Of a stretch of 64,000 nt of DNA, positions 52,001 to 64,000 are shown piece after piece. Below the pieces are notes generated by a model. The model did not search any database. It saw only the letters and a list, made by a program, of their open reading frames with translations, and was not told where the DNA came from. Both the position numbers and the translations under genes were made by a program. The stretch comes from Pithys albifrons albifrons (taxonomy: Eukaryota > Chordata > Aves > Passeriformes > Thamnophilidae), in contig NC_092463.1 of the NCBI RefSeq assembly GCF_047495875.1, forward strand, positions 33,049,724 to 33,113,723, in the 5' to 3' direction. Positions within the stretch are counted from its first letter, which is position 1, and every line of letters begins with the position of its first letter.

Positions 52001-55000
52001 AACAAGAATTGTTGAGCTCAGAGTTCTTAAAAAAAAAAAAATAGAAGTGCATTAAAAGTCAGAGCTTCCATTAAGACTTTGCTAAAACTGTTTATTACCC
52101 ATAAGAAGCCACAGGAACTAAGGTTTATAGTCCTTTTCCTGTTCAATTCTGATAAGTCTGTAAGAAAAATTTAGAACACTTCATCTATGTCAGTACTTAG
52201 AATACTTTATAGTAAGATAAACATCATATGTTCAACTTACCTTTCCTCAGGCCAACTGCCCTTCACCTTTATGTAGGCGTTGTGCATTTATTAGACATGT
52301 GTTGTTATTTATTTTGCAATATTTCTCTCAATTCTCTTCTCAAGAACGTCACTTTACAGTATGTATGAAAACATGGTTTCAGCTTCTCTTTAATCTGTTA
52401 GAAAGAGCATAGCTATTTCTCTCCTTCACTTTCTTCCCAAATTATCTTCAGAAAGTCTTCAAAATCATATTGATCAAGTGCTACTTTTCCCCTTTGTACT
52501 TAACCTCTGTATTACTTTTCTGAATAGTGCACTGCCAGCACATTCACATTTCCTTAATCTTTTCCATTCCTTATTAGGGACATCTACCTACAGTACCCTA
52601 GACATCTTATATACCACTCAGAGTCCACAAGAAGTCGTGAGCCACTGCCATGTATGGACACCTGCACATTCACAGACAGTGATAACCACTGTCTACTCCC
52701 TGCATTTGCTGTTCTCACAACAAGCAACAGCAAACACCGATTCCTTAAGTAAACTTCTGTCTTGATTCCCTCTTCCCTTCATAGAAACTTCTGTACAGCT
52801 GTGGGCAAGTGCAGGGACATTTCTGCTTATCTGCATCAATCCTGATTTCTCTTCTCATGATGAGAAAAGACTAGCAAGCCAAAATTAAAACATTCTGTGG
52901 GTTGAACAGACTATCTGCTGCATCATGAATGGGAACGTATCTTTTTCTAATTTATATTTAAAATAGGAGGGTGCCTGAGCAGAAACAATTTCTTCTCTCC
53001 TCCTCATCCCAACTTCAGCACTATCTGTTAAGGTTGTATTTTCACACGTGGAACTTTTAAGTCACAGGGTGAAAAAACACATATAATTAACAAAGCAGTT
53101 CATGATCTCTATACTTTAAATTCTTTCACAGAATAAAAGTTTGTATACAGAGGCTTGTATGCATGTCAATAAGTAAGGCAGATTGGATGGTACTGACTCC
53201 TGATACTGACTGTTCCTCTAGGCAGAAAAAAGTGAAAATGTGAAAGACAGTTACACTTTAATGACTTAAATTGCTCTTAGAAAGACATACTTGCTTTTAA
53301 TTTCATGGTTCAAAGTTATTGGTGGTGTAACCAAACAGGAGCAATGTGATTACACCAGGAATTATCTTAGCACATTATGCATACAACAAAATCTCAAAAA
53401 TATTTCCATTTTTAGCAACAGTGTCTATTAAATGTACTTGATTTACATGTAAATCCAGAAAGGTACAGGATAATCCTCTGACAGCTTAATTTATATATCA
53501 CTATGATTGATAGGCTTATACCTTATGATGGATATACATAGTAGAATAATCTTCAAAAGAGTTCTTATTTTACACATTTACCTAATTACAACCCCTAGAT
53601 ACACATCCCTCCACTCTTCTTATAAGTAATTACTTGATAAAGGATCACATTGTCTGGTTTTATTGTGGTGGAAACTTAATGGACTCTCTAAAATATGACC
53701 TGTATGGTATATTAAAGAAAAACAGAATATATTTAGAACTGGCAAATGGAAGCAGAACTGCATTTTTATATTAGTGGTATCATTCTACAAAAGACAAAAT
53801 ACTATGCAGTTTTATCAATATTCATCCAAGTTTGTAGGTGATTAGAATCAAGATGTCCTTACACACGAGAAATAATTCAGAACACCTTGGAGTTACCCAG
53901 ACAGACAGTTGAAATTCAATGACAGATTTTGAAATGCAATTCACAATGATACAGACAAACAGGAATTCAGTTTCAAAACCAAAAATAATAGAATAATAGC
54001 AAAAGTGAGTTAACAAGGTTAATTGTATATTGTGTACAACTCTTCTATCTGGGAAAATCCCATGAAGCACGCCCAACACATTGTTCTGTCTGCCTAGGAA
54101 TGTTAATGATAAATTTCTGTACTGAGAAAAATGAGCAAGTTACAACAATATAAAAAGGGCAGTATGAAGTAAAACAGAATACAATCTCCAAAACTATTCT
54201 TATTTAGCACTCTTAATTCAGATTTTAGAAAAATAAACAAAAGATAAGATTTGTAAATTCCCCTGAAAAATAAGATTTTTTTCAATGCAGTGATATCATA
54301 AGATACCACTTTCCTTCTTTCAGAGGCAGAAAAGAATATTTTGTAATAACACTCAGGAACACCTGTCAAAAACTGAGCTGTTAGCTTACCTATAATGAAT
54401 TGTTTTCAAGAGATCAAATTCACAAGTCTGATCATAATGATAATTAAAAAGTAAATATAAACATCCTGTCCACCAAAGTATTTTGCTTCAAAGTTCTTGC
54501 TTATTTTATCAAGAAGATACAAATAAATGGAACTGATTAAAAACTTCAAACAAAAAACTGTTTTTAAACATTACTGTTTAACTGCAACAGACGCCCCATC
54601 TCTTTAAATATTCTTCATACTTTGTAAAGTTATAACATGATCAAGCACCAGGACCACAAGTTGCACTTCATTTTTCTCATAAACCATTATTAATATTTCC
54701 ACAACCTATAGCCATATTCTCTACAAATCTTACACCTCACTGAATTGGACAAAGAACTTCATTAGGAGCCAAGTTTCTCCCTCAGATTCACTGAGACAGG
54801 AAGGAAAAAGGCAAAAAATAAAAAGCCTCACAAGCAAACAGCTTGGTTATTTTGTTTGTAACTACTCATGTCAATGGCAGACTATCTTCCTTTTCAAAGA
54901 AGTAGAAAAGAGTCCATAAATCCTGATGCTCACTTTTCACTGCCCTCTCAGAAATCCCTCCATGACCTACTGGCAGACAATTAACTACATGGGCTTCTAA

Positions 55001-56067
55001 GCAGTGCCTTACAGGGGCAAATCTAATACACACTGCTCGAGTTTTGTACTGCAGATTTTAGAGATCCAGTTTGAAAGCTGGTGACTCATAGACAATTTAA
55101 ACTTAATAACCATGCAATGAACATTACCAAGACCTGGGACTTGGCAACACCCGCCAAGTACGTATTTCTTTTGGAAACGGTGTATTTCAAGACGCTGCTC
55201 ATTAGGTACAGGATTTTCCAAACTACAAAGCCACTACCTAAAATTTCACTCTACTCTTTTTGATTAAAACTCAAAATGGAAAGATATTTGATGGGGCATG
55301 TTGTGAGAACAGTTCCATTATAAATTCAGTACTCTCTGCACTAATTGCAAAACTCAGTAAAGAATCAACAAGTTGGATTAACTGCAGAAGCAGAGCTTTG
55401 CCTCCCTTCCACAAGGCTGAGCCATGCAGGGAACAAAGAATCTGTAGGAAGATCGTCCAGCTGCTGTCTATAGATAATTAGACATTTGATTTTCTAAACT
55501 TGCCAAGCTAATACATTTCCAACAACAGAAAATCAACTCTATTTTTTCTTTAATTCAGTGGAAATCATTATATGAAAGTTACTGGCAACTGTGCAACTCA
55601 TCAAGCAAAGTATAAAAAATTGACACATGGACCTGCACAAAACCTGGCAGTTCTGCTACCTTCGAACTGACAGTAACTTTAAAAAGCTGATCTTTTTTCT
55701 CACAAACATCAGTCAAAAATATGAGTGCAAACATAAAATAGGAGTCTCTCTTTACAGAAATTATATGTTTCAATAAAACCTTACAAAGTAAGTATATTGC
55801 AAAACATTATAGTATTTTCAGCAAAACTACTGATTGTTCCCATGTATAGGCTGCATTTGGCAAAAGTCAGAGGGTTTATATTGTACATACATATGTCTCC
55901 ACATATGTGAATACTGTATTACACTTCGTATCCTAGACTGGTTAAGAAAATCTTCTGGAGAAAGTTATTTGTTCTTGCCAATCTGTTTTTCCTAGATAGA
56001 AGTGTACTGAGATGCATTAGAGACTTGCTGTATCCTGAAACTGATTCAATTCTTATGTGTTAATGTC
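49091..56067. other. AT-rich intronic DNA 5' of the AVEN exon
   Basis: No repeat ends and no convincing exon were recognised in this interval. Confidence 0.5.
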
Positions 56068-56215
56068 ACAGTGTTAGAGACTAATCCAAGCTGAAAGGGT
56101 TGCAAGAGGTCATCTTGTCCAAACACCTACTCAAAAGAAGGTCAAAACTGAAATCAGACTGCGCAGGCTGGGGCTTTGTCCACTTGGGGCTTGAAAGCCT
56201 CCAATAATATACCCA
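56068..56215 (-). mobile_element. CR1 LINE 3' fragment, minus strand
   Basis: The block begins with 'gttagagactaatccaagc' and 'aaagggttgcaagagg', then 'tcatcttgtccaaacacc', followed by 'ggtcaaaactgaaatcagac' and 'gggctttgtccacttgg'. This follows a CR1 3' end and 3' UTR in reverse complement. About 150 bp remain, diverged and 5'-truncated. Confidence 0.75.
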
Positions 56216-59200
56216 ATTCTTAGCACTTCTAAAATTGCAAAAGCAGTTGTATTAACAGCTTTAACAACAACTTGTAAAGAACACACATGAGGAATTCTGT
56301 AACATTAAGGAATCAAATCCTATTGAGGGTAAATATTCACCTCAACAGTTAAATAAGAGACTTTATAAAGGATATTGCTATTTTGCTGGTCTTCATGAGC
56401 CAATGGTTAAAGACAGCCTCTCTATAAACATATGTGTTATAAACTGATACATACTGAAAACTTTGTACTTCTGAAACCTTATCAGTGATGAAGTAACGGC
56501 ATGACAAATTAGGTAAAAAGCTCGCTCAAAGCAGACACCTGCAGAACAGAGAAAAAATTGAGTCTTGATCCTAACTCACAAATGTTATTTCATAAACTTG
56601 CAACAAAGGCTGCTCTAAAGAGCAAAGCTGAGAGAAGACCTCAGTTATATTGACACATCTAATGTTTATTTAATAACCCCTACATGCACTCAGCTTTAGA
56701 ATAAAGCCAACACAAATCCAGTGACTCTAACAGGGATCAAAACCAACATGTTGAAGAAGCTTCAGGGTTTCTCATGCAAGGAGAAATATGTGACAATAGT
56801 TTCTCAACAGATCAGGTTTTTTTGCCATAGTGAAATCAGAAAAAATGAACAAAAAACCCCCTCAAAAACAACCTCTCAAAAGATTTCTGCTGTGCTACAT
56901 CACAAATGAAAGGAGTCCTCTAAAACCTTTCAATTCAATATATATAACTGTTCCTCATCTTTAAATTCAAAAATATTTGGTAATATATAATAACAAGGTA
57001 GAAGTTCAGGGGTTTTTAAATGTATCTATTTTGTAAAAAAGAAAGCATATAGCAGTAAGGCATTTTTCTATGGATTTCAAAACATGAAAATAGCTTCGTG
57101 ATAGTCACCCACACTGTTCTATTTTCAATTGGCACAGCATTAAAGGGAAAAATTCTGAAAGACACCAAGCAGAACAGTATTCTTTGAAATTGTATATATA
57201 CCTCAACTGACAGAAACATAATCAATCGTTTTCTTCTCTTTTCTACTCTTAACCTTCTGCCAGCTTAAGTTCCTTTTTCAGTTCACAGCAGAATCAGACA
57301 AACACAAATAATGGTTAGATGGGCTGAAAGCATGCCATGAAACATGGGAACTGGGAAGAAGGTCCTTCCCTCATATGGGGCAACAGTTACTGCTGGATTG
57401 CCTAAGTGTAATGGTAAGCCATATCCTTGGCTTTAATTTCCTGCAATGTTACACTCATTTTGCTAATGTAAATTTTTGTTTTCTCTTTCCATTAAAAACT
57501 TAGAGATTCTCCATTACTATTCCTGTTTCACATAATACATGTGGATACAGAGGTGCTCTTTGTCAAACTTACATAGTTAAAAACCCCCAAAACTGGCTTC
57601 CTACAAATATTTATGTTGATTGATAAAATTTTTAACATAAATTTCAGAACCTTTGCCATTTGTGACTGCTCTTAGGCCCCTTTTTCAGCTAAGGTTTTAA
57701 GATAGTCACAAAGAGGTGTAAGGCATCATTTTAGAGGTTCTATATACAAGTCCTGATGTTTGGTTCACAGTGGAAAATTCTATCCTGAATTTAAATTAAA
57801 ACCTCCAACATCTGTCACTTTTTCCAATCAATTATCACATAATAATAGGATATTGCAAACATATAAATATTGACATAATGAAAATTAAAGCTGCAAAAGG
57901 AGACACTATCAATTTGAAACCCTATGAAGATAGTATGAGAAATTCCAGAGGACAGCATTTTTTTCTTCCTCCTCCCTTTCACTATGTCTGCAACACTGTC
58001 AGTAGCAGAGCCCCTAAGTTTTTCATCTTTCATTACTAATATATTGTCATTACATAAATATAATTTCACATGCTACCAATCAACTTCATATCTCTACTAC
58101 CTTTCTATCAACAAACTGAGAGATCCAGCCATTACACATTTTTGAAATTAAGTTGCATTATTACATTTACAGTGTGGCACGATGAAGCAGTAAGGCTTCA
58201 GTTACAAAAGCCTTGTTTGACAATAATTTCAGAAAAGGGGGGTCAAAAGGGGTAATTTTTAGGACCAATGGACAGTCACATAGTAAATCAAAGTTATATA
58301 AAAGACACTAAGGGTAAAAAGCAGATTGTCTCACAGGTAAACAAAATGCACAGCTATAAAGCTGCATGCAGAACCACATAGCAAGAAACAAACAGGCAGG
58401 ATATAAATATACTGAATGACACTGAATATAAAAAGAATTAAGTCACACTTAACAAAATAATATTAACAAAACAATGTAGCAATGCTACATCAAAAAGATA
58501 CTATCCTCAATGTCCAGGGTTTTAAACCGCATTTCTGAGACCAATACTACAATTAATGATTATACAGCAGAAAACCAGAGAAGATGCCGAGAGTACTAAC
58601 TGCCCACTTAACAGACACCAACGTCTTTCCTTTTCCTTGTCCTTTCAATTATGTGACAAACGTATGGGCTCATCCCTTTGCATACATGTCTGCGAACCAG
58701 TCAACTCAGCGCTACAAGGAAAGGGGAAATGAGCAAAGCAGACATTCATCAAAAACATGCTTCCAAATTTGAGAGACTGCAATCCCTGCTTCACAAGCAC
58801 GGCAGGATGTCCCTGACAAGTGTATCCAAGCAGTGCGAAAAAGTGAGCCCTTGGACCCTCCATTATGAACTTCCTTGGGAAAGTCAGTAGGACCCTTCCT
58901 AGCACAAACTCGGCTAAAAAGGAACAAATCAGCTGGAATTCTGTCAGGCACCATGCAATGTGCTGCCCCACAGTGCAGCAAGTTAATGCCAAACATCTGA
59001 TTCGTGATGGGTTTGCCTCCAAAAGTGGGAGTGTTAAATCCATGTGCACTGTTATTTGAAATACAGCTGTATTATGGACAACATGTCTCCATGATGCTTC
59101 TCCATAACAAAAGGCAGCAACACACTGCACACCCAATTTTCAAGCTTTTTCAGTAGTATAGCTCAAAGATGGTATAGGCAGTAGTATAGTTCCCAGAGCA

Positions 59201-62200
59201 GTATGTTCTCAAACTGTTATACTGAAGTTTGAGTATTAATGTTTGTGGATTCTGTTTATATATCAAAATAGTACAACACAGATAAAAGGTATAGAGACAT
59301 CACACTGTCTTGACTCAGGTAAGACAGAAGCAGATTTTTTATCACCTAAGTGTGACATGCACTTGGTCTCAAAGTAGTATACTTTTGACAGAAACATAAA
59401 ACTTTCTCCAGCAAAAACAGTTCTGCTTGTCCTGAAGTGACCCAAGAATAGATGGGGACTGGGCTGTGAAACAGAGGATTGCCAAAACAAAGCAACTCAA
59501 AGGGACAGCATAAATAAATACAATCCATGTTTATTCAGCTATTGCAGAACTACAGTATTTTATCCAGACAGTGGAAATAAGTTCAATTTCCCTCTCTGCA
59601 CAAATGTATTTCAAGTTGCATCTTCCACTTTCCCTGAGAATACAGTGACTGTACACACTCTGAAATGGGAGATCTAACCTGTTTTCTTGGCCAGACCTTT
59701 TAACTTTGTACAGCACCTGGACACTCCCGGTAGGAGAACTTGGGAAGCTGGTGGCCTGTGTGCCCTGCAAATGCCTTATCAACAAACAAACATAAGGAAA
59801 AAAAGAAACAATAAAAAAGCAACATTTCACATAATTCTGTGTTTCATTCCTGCTCTCTTTCTCACAAGATCAGATTTTTACATATAAAGTACCAAGGGAC
59901 TGGAAAAAAGAATTGAAGGAAATTCAGATAAATTATTTCAAGTTCAATGGCAGGTCACTTAGCTGAGAATTAAAAAAAAACTTGACTGCACTTTGTATTT
60001 GAAATTGGGAAGAAAACAGATCACAATTTGAACTGGTCCTTTTTACCACATTCTCCAAATTTTTTGCCTCATTACTCATTGCAGACTAAAACTTTTTGAT
60101 TGTGTACTCTCTGTATCCAAAAGAGGTTCTGTGTCCACTGTGTCCCTTTTCACAAAAAACCAGTAGTGCTAATGGCCCTGCAATATTAAGCACAAGTTGT
60201 TTCTAATGTAAACTGGCAGATGCAAAGATGATTTTGCTGTTTTGAGAAAGAGCTGAAAAAAATACATTGCCTTACTAAGAGACTTTTTTTCTGCATCATA
60301 AACAGCATTTGCAGGGACTAACAAAGGATACCATAAGGCAAGAACAATTATTGATAAACTCATCAATCTGTTTTGCTGTGTCACTGAAAACAATTAAACC
60401 ACTCTTCATTACATATCCTCCTTCAGGGTTTCACATAATTTAGGTAAGATTTTTTTCCCCTTCCAATTATTCAACAGAAAAATAGGATTTGTAAAAGTCA
60501 TTTAATTGCAACTCTTGGCAGGCAGCTTAAGCAAGCCAGTATAGGTGTTTGCAAATCCTTTTGCTTTAATGGTCTTGTTTTCCCCAGACCACACCTAATG
60601 AAATATAGAGAAAAAAATCTTGATATTTAATATTTTGTGTATTGCACTTTCTGATTTTTCAACAATATTAATAAAATTAAATTATAGTGCTAAACATTAA
60701 ATCTATTCCATCATTATAACGACACACACCAGAGTAAATTAAAATTTATTTCTATAAAAGGATTATTGGAGATGAGGTGACATATGTTTGCATGTTCACA
60801 GCCTTTTCATATTGGCATAGTGACCTACTGACAAATTTGTAGTAAGTCTTCACTGAGTTTTTAGCATTGCCTTTCATAAACAGAAACAATTTACTTCCTT
60901 ATTGCTCACATAGACATCAGAACTCTGTCAGTACAGGTTCAAGTTTCTATTATGAACCATTTTTTCAACTTGAGGGAAAAGCTAAAAAGGAAAAAGCTAA
61001 ACCTTTTTCTTTTTTTCCCCTTTCTTCAGACTAAGGAAGGAAAAGCCTTAACAAAGGTTCTTTCATGAGAATAAAAAACCATATCCCTGCAAAGAGTAAT
61101 CCTCTTCACTAGTTTGCTCTACTGGTGACCTTTAGAAAGATCTACCAAAGCTAAAGAGAAGCTTAATTAGCAGAAAGGGCAGCTGAGAGAGCAAGTAGCA
61201 TGGAGAAAAAAGCTTTTAGTCTTTATTGTACGGGATGAGAATTTTTGCAAGAGGGATGAAATCCTCAGACTGCTTCATAAATGTTGGATACTGGAACTCA
61301 TCACTCTGGGTCAGCTAAAGATAGAATTATCCAAGAGAGACATCCTATTCCGTAAACAATGTTTTGCCTAACAGGAATGATGCTCCAGTTAAAGGGAAAA
61401 CACCTCATGAAGTACACAAGAAAGAGACTTATTCTTGAAGTATCCACATAAAGTTGCTCCAATGATCACAAAGTACAGTTCTAGAAGCTTTTTTAATACC
61501 TTCAATATCAAAAAGTATTTTTCTCTCCTTGATTTTTAAAATGTGTCATGGGTAATTCAAGCCCATTACTCACGTGACTGTGACTGGTGTGAACTTTGTC
61601 CTCTGCAATATGTAACTTGTAGATAAAAGAGTATAATCAAAGTTTCCTCTCCAAAAAGCATCACTGCAGTTACAGAATACCAATCTCAAATAACAACAGA
61701 AAAAAAAGCCAGATTCTGACAAGTTCTTATGCTCAAATCCATTTACAGTTGAAGAAAAAACATGACTCATGTCTAGACATAACATTAGTGAAAGACCTTT
61801 CATTAAACAAGGCTTAAATAATTCTGTATGAACAGAACAAAATTTATCCAGTGCTCATGAAAAACTCCACCTCTATGTATTGCATCTCCACGTTTATTCT
61901 GTGACTATCAGCCTCCTGAGAGGATGTTGTTTCATATTTAAACCATCTTCACGAAATTGTTCTACAACTACATCAGAGTACTATACTATCACACATATTT
62001 CCAAACATCTGTCTGAATTCACTCAAAGAACCCTGTTAGTATTTGTCTATCAAATTTGAATGCAAACTACTGCAGGCCTTTTAGAGATCACCACTCAAAC
62101 CTCAGACACCTGCTCCTCATTGACCTCCAACTTTTTCTGGAAGACGATGGAGAGGGAAATCCTCTGAAAAATATTTTTCTAAATAGCCTTAAAGAATGCA

Positions 62201-64000
62201 CTTCCCTAAAACCAAAATGCAGGATGAGACAACATAGTGAAGAATCATTGTCCAAGGTCCTTAGCACACTACTGCCATACTTAAAAAACCCAAGATCTTT
62301 AAATGTAATTTTATTTTGCTATTGGTCTACAGCGTAATTCTAAAAAGTAAGAGCTACCACACAATAATGTTCTGACCCTGAAGTTAACACTTACTGCAAG
62401 GAAGCTCTAAGAGTCATCTAGAACTTTCTGAAGTGCCAACCCATCCAAGATACCACCCAGGCAAAGGAAGACTGGGCTGTACCTGTTGGAATGCAGCACA
62501 ATCCCAGGGTTTATGTGCCCATCACATCTTTATGTGCTACAGTTTGCACTGGTTGCCAGCCTTAGGTGCATACAGACTAACAACTGCAGGGGAACTTTGT
62601 ATCCATTTTGCAGTGGGTGTTGAGCTACAGAGAGCACTCAGCCCTCTGGACAACTGGTGGACAGTTTCGCTTTGACTGTGACTCCATCAGAGTGAAATCA
62701 GTTTGAGTCCACTAATATTACACTCAAGTGTAACTCACAAGGCAATTTTGCACCAAAACACTCATCCTTGTCAATAACTCAAATTAAGACACAGAACCAC
62801 ACCAAAAACACTGAAGGAACTAATTTTTCTCAGTAGCACAATTCATTTTTTTAATTTTACCTCTATAAAAACATTTTACTCTGAGACAACAATCTTTTAA
62901 CGTCCTTGCTAACAATGAGGTTGAAGTGGAAGAAAAAGAAATACAGAGGATGGGATCATTTGAGGATGGGATCTGTTACAAATTAACAGGAACATAATAA
63001 GCCAGTGAACTTAACAATGCAGCATAATGTGCTTAATACAGCCTGAAACAGAATACTGGAGGGAAAAAAAGCAAAATACAAACCCAAACCGCAACCAGTC
63101 AACCACAAAAACCACAAACAAACAAATCAACCAACCAAGGAAAACACTAAGAACTTTAGTTTGGCAGGCAATCAGAAAAAGCTCAAGGCCTCACAACATG
63201 TCAGTTGCCTAGGAAGAGCTCTGTTCTCCACAAGACAAAGACCCTCGCTGTTCCAGGGTTAAAGAGAGAGAGTGTACGGTCTGTAACTGTAGAATTATCC
63301 TCAGGGAAAAGAGAAGCAGGAATAGAAACAGGTCCCTGAGGTAAGGTTCTTTTACACTGCAGCAGATTTATGGGTTTTACCAGCAGAGTGTATTACTAAG
63401 TCAACCTGCAGATGAGTTAAAGTCCTGTTTACAAAAATAAAACAAACAAACCCAAAAACCACACCAAGCCGCCTACATCACATAAAAGTACAGAGGAATT
63501 GCATACATGAAAGAGAACAGTGAGAAACTGACCCTCCTCTATGCCTTAGCACAGAACACTGAATCACACAGGCTTGAAATCCTTGGATTATGAAACTGTA
63601 AAAAAAATATTCCTCCATACTTTTTATAAGGCTCAAAATTACCACTGAGTCAATAATCAGCAATTTTTTGTTTCTTTAAAATATAGGGAAACCTGACAGC
63701 TACAGAGGCCATTAGACTGGCTGGAAACTCACAACGGGGGTCCTGACACTACCCAGTTGCTTTTGTGAGGAAAACTGCAACAGCACTGCATGGCAATATT
63801 TTTCATCATATTTCATCACTTCTACAAATTTGTTTATTCCTCAGTAGAAATACCGACTACCTACACTTTTTTATAGCCAAACAAACCCCTGTGTTATATT
63901 CTCTGGGACCAAACATTCATCCCAGTAGCACAAGATTTTTAGCTCAGAATTACAAAGAGTTCCTTTCCTACAAATAACTTTACTTTAGAGCTGTGTCTGG
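56216..64000. other. AT-rich intronic DNA with two GC-richer patches
   Basis: The patches at 58560-59140 and 62420-62680 have longer open frames but no recognised domain. An A/C-rich stretch lies at 63055-63140. A small palindrome, tgtagca/tgctaca, sits near 58475. Confidence 0.5.

Larger units (their letters stand above)
49068..64000 (-). other. AVEN: AVEN intron upstream of the recognised exon (partial)
   Basis: This region lies 5' of the AVEN exon. The first AVEN exon in other vertebrates is strongly GC-rich and codes for Arg-Gly repeats. Nothing like that, and no CpG-rich patch, occurs between 49068 and 64000, so the first exon and promoter should be beyond the window. The interval is AT-rich with one recognisable CR1 fragment and a few GC-richer patches noted separately. 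Confidence 0.7.

Noticed and set aside
1..64000. CHRM5 muscarinic receptor coding exon, expected near AVEN in amniotes
   Set aside because: It would be a single frame of roughly 500 codons; the longest frame in the window is 163 codons and shows no receptor motifs.
1..64000. CRISPR arrays, operons, phage or other prokaryotic systems
   Set aside because: The repeats, splice signals and composition are those of a vertebrate nuclear intron; no regularly spaced direct repeats or dense coding were seen.

Overview
This 64 kb window is AT-rich vertebrate nuclear DNA with almost no coding sequence. It looks avian. It carries several CR1 non-LTR retrotransposon fragments with bird-type 3' ends, two tRNA-Ile-headed SINEs joined to a CR1-X-like tail (the architecture described for TguSINE1 of zebra finch), and two solo LTRs of bird endogenous retroviruses. 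A passerine is the best guess. An RTE-like fragment is also present, which in birds would recall the patchily distributed AviRTE family; lineage assignment below 'bird' is weak.

The only host protein-coding exon I can support is one 178 bp exon on the minus strand (48890-49067). It encodes the conserved SNW..RY..EKE / QRGTDF.VLLSSAG block of AVEN (apoptosis and caspase activation inhibitor). The window is therefore mostly two AVEN introns: at least 14.9 kb of the intron upstream of this exon (49068-64000) and, if no exon was missed, at least 48.9 kb of the downstream intron (1-48889). The GC-rich first exon with the RG-rich domain should lie beyond 64000. The later AVEN exons should lie before position 1. 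The single-exon CHRM5 reading frame, a neighbour in other amniotes, is not here because no open frame approaches its length.

Layout from left to right: RTE-like fragment with a C2HC-finger C-terminus (3.7-4.4 kb, minus); two CR1 fragments meeting 3' end to 3' end (13.8-14.5 kb); solo ERV LTR (17.5-18.1 kb, plus); CR1-X copy with decayed ORF2 (26.0-27.0 kb, minus); tRNA-Ile SINE (33.0-33.2 kb, minus); CR1 with part of the reverse transcriptase domain (35.3-36.5 kb, minus); solo ERV LTR of about 1.05 kb (40.6-41.7 kb, minus); CR1-type 3' tail (44.4 kb); second tRNA-Ile SINE (45.7-45.8 kb); a possible cryptic exon (46.6 kb); AVEN exon (48.9-49.1 kb); CR1 3' fragment (56.1 kb). The rest is unique or unrecognisably old intronic DNA with short simple repeats.

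I see no operon, CRISPR array, RNA gene or sign of a new defence or biosynthetic system. The observations most worth following are the compact RTE-like element, the cryptic exon 3' of the AVEN exon, the sense-oriented LTR with its poly(A) signal inside the AVEN intron, and two unexplained open stretches (1.85-2.04 kb and 58.6-59.1 kb).
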